Assembly: GCA_013214715.1 (NCBI GenBank)
Contig: JABSSB010000127.1
Location: 1-12,522, forward strand
DNA length: 12,522 nt
Direction: 5' to 3'
DNA from: Paracoccaceae bacterium
Lineage (GTDB): Bacteria > Pseudomonadota > Alphaproteobacteria > Rhodobacterales > Rhodobacteraceae
The notes under the pieces are model-generated. The model made no database searches. It saw only the letters and a program-made list of their open reading frames with translations, and had not been told where the DNA came from. Shown piece by piece: positions 6,756 to 12,522 of this stretch (positions within the stretch are counted from its first letter, which is position 1; each line of letters starts with the position of its first letter). The translations under genes and the position numbers were made by a program.

Positions 6756-7754
6756 CTAGCCCTGCAACGCTTGGGCAACATCCTGCGCAAAATAGGTCAG
6801 CACGCCGTCGCAACCGGCGCGTTTGAAACAGGCCAGGCTTTCCATCATGACCTTGGTCCCATCAATCCAACCATTTTGTGCCGCAGCTTTGATCATCGCG
6901 TATTCACCGGACACCTGATAGGCAAAAACCGGCACGCCAAATGTGTCCTTGGCACGACGGCAGATGTCCAGATAGGGCTGGCCGGGTTTGACCATGATCA
7001 TGTCCGCGCCTTCTTGCAGATCACGTCCGATCAGGCGCAGCGCCTCATCCGAATTGCCTGGATCCATCTGATAGGTTTTCTTGTCACCTTTCAGCGCACC
7101 CGAAGCCCCTACGGCATCGCGAAACGGCCCATAATAGGCCGAGGCATATTTTGCCGTGTAAGACAGGATTGTGACGTTCTGAAACCCGCCAGACTCCAGA
7201 CCCGCCCGCATCGCCGCGACACGGCCATCCATCATGTCAGACGGGCCGATGATATCCGCACCGCTTTCGGCCTGGGCAAGTGTCATTTTGACCAACGCTT
7301 CGACCGTTTCGTCGTTCACGATTTCGCCATCCACAACGAACCCGTCATGGCCGTTTATGTTGTAGGGATCGAGTGCCACATCCGTCATCACGGCAATATC
7401 GGGCGCGGCCTGTTTGATGGCCCGGATGGCGCGGTTGCACAGATTGTCGGGGTTCCAGGCTTCGGCGCAATCTTCGGTTTTCAGCGCTGGATCCGTATAG
7501 GGAAACAGACAAATCGCAGGGATGCCCATCGCCTGCGCATCGGCCGCGGACTTGGCAATCAAATCGACAGAACGGCGCAGGACCCCCGGCATCGATGCGA
7601 CTGGCTCTTCCACGCCCTCTCCATCGCGCACGAAAACCGGCCAGATCAAGTCATCCGGCGTCAGCGTGGTTTCGCGCACCATGGCGCGCAGGGCCGGGCT
7701 GCTGCGCAGGCGACGCGGACGAGCCGCGGGAAACGGGGCGATTGTGGATTTCAT
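6756..7754 (-). CDS. hemB: Delta-aminolevulinic acid dehydratase (porphobilinogen synthase)
   Basis: HemB condenses two 5-aminolevulinate molecules to porphobilinogen, the second common step of heme, bacteriochlorophyll and cobalamin synthesis, in the cytoplasm. From the chosen start the product has 332 residues, normal for the family. The two active-site lysines are Lys202 in SYTAKYASAYYGPFR and the Schiff-base Lys256 in MVKPGQPYLD. The metal-site region DVALDPYNINGHDG (about 125-138) lacks the cysteines of zinc enzymes, and also lacks the Thr-Ser-His of the usual DPYTSHGHDG form. A Rhodobacter capsulatus homologue has been reported as metal-independent. The start at 7754 is chosen over an in-frame ATG nine codons upstream (7781) because AAGGAG sits seven bases before it and MKSTIAPFPAARPRRLR is the usual N-terminus. 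The gene diverges from the membrane protein at 7870. Confidence 0.96.
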   Translation of the reverse strand: MKSTIAPFPAARPRRLRSSPALRAMVRETTLTPDDLIWPVFVRDGEGVEEPVASMPGVLRRSVDLIAKSAADAQAMGIPAICLFPYTDPALKTEDCAEAWNPDNLCNRAIRAIKQAAPDIAVMTDVALDPYNINGHDGFVVDGEIVNDETVEALVKMTLAQAESGADIIGPSDMMDGRVAAMRAGLESGGFQNVTILSYTAKYASAYYGPFRDAVGASGALKGDKKTYQMDPGNSDEALRLIGRDLQEGADMIMVKPGQPYLDICRRAKDTFGVPVFAYQVSGEYAMIKAAAQNGWIDGTKVMMESLACFKRAGCDGVLTYFAQDVAQALQG

Positions 7755-7761
7755 GGCGACG

Positions 7762-7767
7762 CTCCTT
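7762..7767 (-). promoter_or_regulatory. Ribosome-binding site deciding the hemB start
   Basis: AAGGAG on the minus strand is seven bases upstream of the ATG at 7752-7754. It shows that this ATG, not the in-frame one at 7779-7781 (which has no Shine-Dalgarno sequence), begins hemB. Confidence 0.8.
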
Positions 7768-7821
7768 GCAGATTGGTCCATTGGGTGGCATGGATAGCCC
7801 TGCGCGGCAAGGGCGCTTCAC

Positions 7822-7846
7822 GTCCGGCCGGGTGGGAGGCCGGGAC
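7822..7846. repeat. Inverted repeat in the hemB divergent spacer
   Basis: CCGGCC (7824-7829) and GGCCGG (7838-7843) form a 6-bp stem with an 8-base purine-rich loop; GT/AC pairs extend it past one bulged G. It lies between divergent genes, about 25 bases before the TTG start of the membrane protein, so it would be in that gene's leader or promoter. In GC-rich DNA a chance origin is quite possible. Confidence 0.3.
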
Positions 7847-7869
7847 AAAGAGATCGGGAAAACACATCC

Positions 7870-8394
7870 TTGGAATGGTATGAATCGATTTTCGAGCTGA
7901 TCGATTTCCGGTCGTTTTCGAATTTGTGGTATTGGATCGGGCTGGCCGTGATGTGGTCAAGCTCAGCGCATTGGGTCATGGGCATTCCTTTTGACATGGT
8001 CACCCAGGCCCGCCGCAAAGGTGGCCCCGCGATGGAGGATCTGCAAGACATTGCGCGAGTGAACATCACTCGAATCCTTGAAATTGTGCGTATTGCAGGC
8101 CCTTGGCTGGTCGCACTGGTCTTGTTTGTCATCACCACGCTGGCGATTTCCGGATTTGTCTACGGCGCGGAATTTGCACAAGCCCTGTTTTGTATGGGCT
8201 TTCCGATGATGTTTGTCGGCTATCTGAACTATGCAACCGCCCGACGCATCCGGCGCGAGAAGGCGCGGGGGGAGCATTTGTGCCGCGCGATCCTGCGATG
8301 CCGTGTTTACGTTCAGTTGATCGGCACCGTGTCGATCTTTTTCACCGCGTTGTGGGGGATGTATTCCAATATCTCGGCCAGCGTGCTGGGCTAG
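7870..8394 (+). CDS. Small four-helix inner-membrane protein of unknown function
   Basis: The 174-residue product has four hydrophobic segments (about 18-36, 77-98, 103-121 and 147-165). A cytoplasmic-looking basic/acidic loop (45-70, with QARRKGG) and a strongly basic stretch, RRIRREKARGEH (125-136), lie between them. No enzymatic motif or known domain is evident. I recall homologues in Rhodobacterales starting ME-WYE-like with LIDxRSFSNLWYW, sometimes labelled a component of the SufBCD complex; I see nothing here that supports an iron-sulfur role. The start is TTG: the frame is open upstream only to 7798 with no ATG or GTG, and the first internal Met (residue 28) falls inside the conserved N-terminal helix. 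The upstream GATCGGGA is a weak ribosome-binding site. It is read in the same direction as mfd, 59 bases before it, and divergently from hemB. Confidence 0.85.
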   Translation: MEWYESIFELIDFRSFSNLWYWIGLAVMWSSSAHWVMGIPFDMVTQARRKGGPAMEDLQDIARVNITRILEIVRIAGPWLVALVLFVITTLAISGFVYGAEFAQALFCMGFPMMFVGYLNYATARRIRREKARGEHLCRAILRCRVYVQLIGTVSIFFTALWGMYSNISASVLG

Positions 8395-8453
8395 ATCGCG
8401 GCCCGGGAATCTTGCGGTTGATTTCCGGGGCGCAAAGCAACAGATAAGCGCTC

Positions 8454-11400
8454 ATGTCCAGTTCTCAGCACCTCGTCCTAGGCGGCGCGCCGGAAGGCTT
8501 TGACGCCCGCCTGATCCTGTCGGAAATTGCCAAATCAAAGGCGCCGGTTTTGCATGTTGCCCGCGATGACAAGCGGATGGCGGCGATGTTGTCGGCACTG
8601 CGTTTCTTTGCGCCCGACATGCCGGTTCTGACGTTTCCCGGCTGGGACTGTCTCCCTTATGATCGGGTATCGCCCAATGCCGATATTGCGGCCACGCGCA
8701 TGGCAACACTTGCGGCGCTGGTGCATCAGATGCCCGAGCAATTCGTGCTACTTACTACGCTTAACGCCGCCACGCAGCGTGTGCCGGCCCGCGCCTTGCT
8801 GCGCGATGCGGCCTTTTCGGCAAGAGTCGGGGAGCGTGTGGATGAAGCCGCCCTGCGCGGATTTCTGGTGCGCATGGGTTTTGTTCAGACGCCCACGGTG
8901 ACGGAAGCTGGCGATTATGCGATCCGGGGCGGCATCGTCGATGTGTTTCCGCCGGGCCGCGCCGAACCTGTGCGTCTGGATTTCTTTGGCGATGTTCTGG
9001 ATGGCGCGCGGGCCTTTGACCCGGCGACGCAACGGACAACTAAAAAGCTGGATCTGATCGAGCTGGCCCCGGTGTCTGAAATCATTCTCGATGACGCGGC
9101 GATCACGCGGTTTCGACAGAATTACCGGATCGAATTTGGCGCGGCGGGCACGGATGACCCGCTTTATGAGGCCGTCAGTGCGGGGCGCAAACATCAGGGG
9201 ATGGAGCATTGGCTGCCGTTTTTCCATGACCAGATGGAAAACCTGTTCGATTATCTTTCCGATGCTGTGATTTCTTTGGATGATCAATCGGATGCGATCC
9301 GACTTTCACGTTGGGATGCGATTGCGGATCAGTATGAAACACGGCGCGTTGCAATGCAGGCCAAGGGCCGGATGGACACGGTCTACAAACCTGTCCCGCC
9401 GGAGCTTTTGTATCTGGATGATGCGGCATGGGCGACGGCAGTAACGGACCGGCGGGTTCTGCAATTCAACCCGCTGCCGCAAGCCAGCGGGCCGGGTGTG
9501 ATTGATGCAGGTGGTCGCATCGGACGCAATTTCGCACCGGAACGCCAGCTTAAAAATATTAGTCTTTTCAGAGCTTTGGCGGACCATGTGAAGCTAAAGC
9601 TTGAGGCGGGGCCGGTTCTCATCGCATCTTATTCTGAAGGGGCGCGGGAACGCTTGTCGGGTCTGATCGAAGATGAAGGGCTGGCCGAGGCCATACCCAT
9701 CACCGATGCCACCCGGATCGGCAAACGGGGCCTGTATCTGGCGGTCTGGGCGTTGGAACACGGCTTTGAAGCGCCGGGCCTGACGGTGATTTCCGAACAG
9801 GATGTGCTGGGCGACCGTCTGATCCGCGCGCCCAAAAAGCGGCGCAAGGCGGAAAACTTCCTGACCGAAACCCAAAGCCTCAGTCCCGGTGATCTGGTGG
9901 TTCATGTCGATCACGGCATCGGGCGCTTCAAGGGGATGGAGGTCGTCACCGCCGCCGGGGCAGCGCATGAATGTCTTGCGCTGGAATATGCTGAGCAGGC
10001 CAAGCTGTTCCTGCCGGTCGAAAACATCGAATTACTGTCGAAATACGGCCATGACGAAGGATTGTTGGACAAGCTGGGCGGCGGGGCGTGGCAGGCCAAG
10101 AAGGCCAAGCTGAAGGAACGCATCCGCGAAATGGCGGATCGGCTGATCCGTATCGCCGCCGAACGGGCCTTGCGCAAGGCGCCCATACTTGATCCGCCGC
10201 CTGGGATGTGGGACGCGTTTTCAGCACGGTTTCCCTATCAGGAAACCGATGACCAGTTGCGCACCATTGGCGATGTGCTGGATGATCTGACTTCGGGCCA
10301 GCCTATGGATCGTCTGGTCTGTGGCGATGTGGGCTTTGGCAAGACCGAGGTCGCGATGCGCGCGGCGTTTGTCGCGGCCATGTCGGGCGTGCAGGTGGCC
10401 GTGATTGCGCCGACAACCCTGTTGGCGCGACAGCATGCCGCCAGCTTTGCCGAACGGTTTCGCGGATTTCCATTGGAAGTCAGGCAGTTGTCACGCTTTG
10501 TGTCGGCGCAAGAGGCGCAGAAAACCCGCGATGGCATGGCGCGCGGCACCGTGGATATCGTGGTCGGCACCCATGCCTTGCTGGCCAAAGGTATCCGGTT
10601 TCAGAACCTTGGTCTGCTTATCATTGACGAAGAACAGCATTTCGGCGTCGCGCATAAAGAACGGTTGAAGGCGCTGCGCTCGGACATTCACGTCCTGACG
10701 CTAACCGCAACGCCGATCCCGCGCACTTTGCAACTTTCGCTGACCGGAGTGCGGGACCTGTCGATCATCGGCACCCCGCCGGTGGATCGTCTGGCGATCC
10801 GCACCTATGTGTCCGAGTTCGACGCGGTCACGATCCGCGAAGCCCTGCTGCGCGAACGCTATCGCGGCGGGCAAAGCTTTTTCGTGGTCCCACGCATCAA
10901 GGATTTGCCGGAGATTGAAGAATTCCTGCGAGATCAGGTGCCCGAAGTGTCCGTTGTCTTGGCACATGGGCAGATGCCAGCCGGGGAACTCGACGACAAG
11001 ATGAACGCCTTCTATGACGGCAAATATGACGTGCTGCTGGCCACGACGATTGTGGAAAGCGGACTGGACATCCCGACGGCCAACACGATGGTCGTGCACC
11101 GGGCCGATATGTTTGGTCTGGCGCAGCTCTATCAAATTCGGGGTCGCGTGGGCCGGTCGAAAACCCGCGCCTATGCCTATCTGACGACAAAACCCCGCGC
11201 ACGGCTGACGCCCGCAGCGGAAAAGCGGCTGCGCGTGTTGGGCTCTCTCGATACGTTGGGGGCCGGATTTTCACTGGCGTCGCAAGACCTTGATATTCGC
11301 GGGGCCGGCAATCTGCTGGGCGAAGAGCAATCCGGCCAGATGCGCGACGTCGGCTATGAGTTGTATCAATCCATGCTGGAGGAGGCGATTGCCAAGATCC

Positions 11401-11912
11401 GCGCCGGAGAGATGGAGGGGCTGTCAGAGGCCGATGATCAATGGGCGCCGCAGATCAATCTGGGCGTGCCGGTTTTGATCCCCGAAGACTATGTGCCCGA
11501 TCTGGACGTGCGACTGGGGCTCTATCGGCGTTTGTCGTCGCTGACCACCAAGGTGGAACTGGAAGGCTTTGCCGCTGAATTGATCGACCGCTTTGGCAAG
11601 CTACCGCGTGAGGTCAACACGCTGCTTCTGGTCGTGCGGATCAAGGCGATGTGCAAACGCGCAGGAATTGCCAAGCTAGATGGCGGACCCAAAGGCGCGA
11701 CGATCCAGTTCCACAATGATAAATTCGCCTCCCCCGAAGGTCTGGTGGCCTTCATTCAGGGGCAAAAGGGCCTGGCCAAGGTCAAGGACAACAAGATCGT
11801 CATTCGCCGCGACTGGCGCAGTGATGCCGACAAGATCAAAGGCGCCTTTGCCATCGCGCGCGATCTGGCCGAGCAGGCGCAGAAAGCCAAAAAGAAGACA
11901 GCCAAAGCCTGA
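8454..11912 (+). CDS. mfd: Transcription-repair coupling factor Mfd
   Basis: Mfd is a DNA translocase that pushes or removes RNA polymerase stalled at lesions and recruits UvrA, linking transcription to nucleotide excision repair. The 1152-residue product matches the usual length (E. coli 1148). Domains in order are: a UvrB-like N-terminal module with GWDCLPYDRVSPN (about 63-75) and RGGIVDVFPPG; the CarD-like RNA-polymerase-interacting domain starting at SLSPGDLVVHVDHGIGRF (from residue 475); and the RecG-like helicase motor. The motor shows Walker A GDVGFGKT (624-631, Lys630), Walker B DEEQH (725-729), motif III TATPIPRTLQ (751-760) and motif VI QIRGRVGR (894-901). The C-terminal domain regulates UvrA binding, and the chain ends in a lysine/alanine-rich tail. 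The ATG has only a weak upstream AGATAAG. It probably shares a transcript with the preceding membrane-protein gene. Confidence 0.98.
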   Translation: MSSSQHLVLGGAPEGFDARLILSEIAKSKAPVLHVARDDKRMAAMLSALRFFAPDMPVLTFPGWDCLPYDRVSPNADIAATRMATLAALVHQMPEQFVLLTTLNAATQRVPARALLRDAAFSARVGERVDEAALRGFLVRMGFVQTPTVTEAGDYAIRGGIVDVFPPGRAEPVRLDFFGDVLDGARAFDPATQRTTKKLDLIELAPVSEIILDDAAITRFRQNYRIEFGAAGTDDPLYEAVSAGRKHQGMEHWLPFFHDQMENLFDYLSDAVISLDDQSDAIRLSRWDAIADQYETRRVAMQAKGRMDTVYKPVPPELLYLDDAAWATAVTDRRVLQFNPLPQASGPGVIDAGGRIGRNFAPERQLKNISLFRALADHVKLKLEAGPVLIASYSEGARERLSGLIEDEGLAEAIPITDATRIGKRGLYLAVWALEHGFEAPGLTVISEQDVLGDRLIRAPKKRRKAENFLTETQSLSPGDLVVHVDHGIGRFKGMEVVTAAGAAHECLALEYAEQAKLFLPVENIELLSKYGHDEGLLDKLGGGAWQAKKAKLKERIREMADRLIRIAAERALRKAPILDPPPGMWDAFSARFPYQETDDQLRTIGDVLDDLTSGQPMDRLVCGDVGFGKTEVAMRAAFVAAMSGVQVAVIAPTTLLARQHAASFAERFRGFPLEVRQLSRFVSAQEAQKTRDGMARGTVDIVVGTHALLAKGIRFQNLGLLIIDEEQHFGVAHKERLKALRSDIHVLTLTATPIPRTLQLSLTGVRDLSIIGTPPVDRLAIRTYVSEFDAVTIREALLRERYRGGQSFFVVPRIKDLPEIEEFLRDQVPEVSVVLAHGQMPAGELDDKMNAFYDGKYDVLLATTIVESGLDIPTANTMVVHRADMFGLAQLYQIRGRVGRSKTRAYAYLTTKPRARLTPAAEKRLRVLGSLDTLGAGFSLASQDLDIRGAGNLLGEEQSGQMRDVGYELYQSMLEEAIAKIRAGEMEGLSEADDQWAPQINLGVPVLIPEDYVPDLDVRLGLYRRLSSLTTKVELEGFAAELIDRFGKLPREVNTLLLVVRIKAMCKRAGIAKLDGGPKGATIQFHNDKFASPEGLVAFIQGQKGLAKVKDNKIVIRRDWRSDADKIKGAFAIARDLAEQAQKAKKKTAKA

Positions 11913-11961
11913 GCGCGTGTCTTGAGCGGTTTGGCCTCTATGCTAAGCTTCTGATTGGATC

Positions 11962-11967
11962 GGAGGT
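11962..11967 (+). promoter_or_regulatory. Ribosome-binding site for the dioxygenase gene
   Basis: GGAGGT stands five bases before the ATG at 11973, a near-perfect Shine-Dalgarno sequence. It supports both the start and the reality of the gene cut by the window edge. Confidence 0.8.
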
Positions 11968-11972
11968 ATCGC

Positions 11973-12522
11973 ATGGATGTTCGACCCATCACCGGCGGGC
12001 TTGGTGCTGAAATCATCGGAGCTGATATCACGCAATCAGATCAGTTTGGCGCGCTTAAAGCCGCTTTTGCCGAGCATTCCGTGATCGTGATCCGCGACCA
12101 ACAGGTCAGCCCGGATGCGCATCTGGCTTTTGCCAGTCAGTTCGGGCCGATCAACGTCAACCGGTTCTTCAAACCGGTCGACAGCCATCCTGAAATTGCG
12201 ATGGTACTGAAGGAAAAGGACCAGACATCGGCAATTGGCGAAGGCTGGCATACCGATCATTCCTATGACCAGATCCCGGCGATGGGCTCTATCCTGCACG
12301 CGATCGAAGTGCCCCCCTTTGGCGGGGATACGGTCTTTGCCTCCATGGCGGCGGCTTATGACGCGTTGTCACCCCGAATGCAGAGGTTTCTGGAAAGCCT
12401 GACGGCGGTGCATTCGTCCCGCCATGCCTTTGGGGCATCGACCATAGACAGCGAGGCCTCACGTAGCGGACGATTACAAAACGCCGAAGCCGCAACTCAG
12501 GATGCGCGTCATCCGGTTATCA
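11973..12522 (+). CDS. TauD/TfdA-family Fe(II)/2-oxoglutarate-dependent dioxygenase, N-terminal part (3' truncated by window)
   Basis: The frame is open from the ATG to the window end (183 codons and one base), with no stop. The translated start is MDVRPITGGLGAEIIGADIT, the usual opening of TauD/TfdA proteins, and HSVIVIRDQQVSPDAHLAFA (residues 35-54) follows the family pattern. The iron-binding HxD motif is His93-Thr-Asp95 in GEGWHTDHSYDQIPAMGSIL. PPFGGDTVFASM (114-125) follows, as in the family, with the conserved threonine that helps bind 2-oxoglutarate (Thr120). The distal histidine and the arginine for 2-oxoglutarate lie beyond the window; about 100 residues are missing if the gene has the usual 280-300. 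Such enzymes hydroxylate taurine, alkyl sulfates, phenoxyacids and other carboxylates. Substrate cannot be told here. It lies 60 bases after mfd with its own strong ribosome-binding site. Confidence 0.9.
   Translation, partial: MDVRPITGGLGAEIIGADITQSDQFGALKAAFAEHSVIVIRDQQVSPDAHLAFASQFGPINVNRFFKPVDSHPEIAMVLKEKDQTSAIGEGWHTDHSYDQIPAMGSILHAIEVPPFGGDTVFASMAAAYDALSPRMQRFLESLTAVHSSRHAFGASTIDSEASRSGRLQNAEAATQDARHPVI

Noticed and set aside
7755..7781. Nine-codon upstream extension of hemB to the ATG at 7781
   Set aside because: No Shine-Dalgarno sequence precedes it, while AAGGAG precedes the downstream ATG, and the extension MDQSARSVA is not a usual HemB N-terminus.
6771..7883. A 370-codon open frame on the plus strand opposite hemB
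   Set aside because: It is antisense to hemB, whose active-site motifs and ribosome-binding site are unmistakable. Its translation is rich in His, Arg and Gln with no recognisable domain, typical of the shadow of a GC-rich gene.
8401..8432. Imperfect hairpin GCCCGGGAA / TTCCGGGGC between the membrane-protein gene and mfd, as a terminator
   Set aside because: It has a central G-G mismatch, a long loop (8410-8423) and no following T tract, so it is too weak to call. The two genes are more likely co-transcribed.
1..12522. CRISPR array, transposase, integrase, phage, toxin-antitoxin or biosynthetic cluster
   Set aside because: No regularly spaced repeats, terminal inverted repeats, tRNA-linked attachment sites or matching protein motifs were seen. 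The genes are ordinary chromosomal genes with even composition.

Overview
The window is GC-rich (roughly 60% by eye), densely coded DNA. It looks like the chromosome of an alphaproteobacterium of the Rhodobacterales (Roseobacter/Rhodobacter) group. The reasons are the run trkH-hfq-hflX (in this group it normally sits downstream of the ntrBC/ntrYX/trkA block), a short Hfq with no C-terminal tail, a HemB without zinc-site cysteines, and a small four-helix membrane protein beside hemB that I associate with this order. This placement is inferred from protein character, not from a search.

Layout. Positions 3-815 (+) hold the C-terminal half of a TrkH-type potassium transporter, cut by the window start. 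Then come hfq (942-1178, +) and hflX (1178-2452, +), whose stop and GTG start share a base. A membrane-anchored penicillin-acylase-family Ntn hydrolase (2504-4963, -) converges on hflX. A 99-bp divergent spacer leads to a beta-hydroxyacid dehydrogenase of the 3-hydroxyisobutyrate dehydrogenase/tartronate semialdehyde reductase type (5063-5935, +). A 147-bp spacer full of hairpins separates it from a convergent SYLF-domain lipoprotein (6083-6649, -), which follows hemB (6756-7754, -) on the same strand. Divergent from hemB is a TTG-started membrane protein of unknown function (7870-8394, +). It is followed by mfd (8454-11912, +) and, at the right edge, the first 183 codons of a TauD/TfdA-type Fe(II)/2-oxoglutarate dioxygenase (11973 to the end).

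The genes are mostly housekeeping: potassium uptake, RNA-chaperone and ribosome-rescue functions, tetrapyrrole synthesis, and transcription-coupled repair. A few metabolic or envelope proteins of uncertain substrate are placed between them. I see no mobile element, CRISPR array, tRNA, rRNA or phage gene, and no non-coding stretch longer than 150 bases. I find no convincing undescribed multi-gene system. The items most worth a second look are the acylase with its unusual 3' end (overlapping alternative hairpins ahead of a T tract), the hairpin-rich spacer at 5936-6082, the unknown membrane protein, and the altered metal-site region of HemB.
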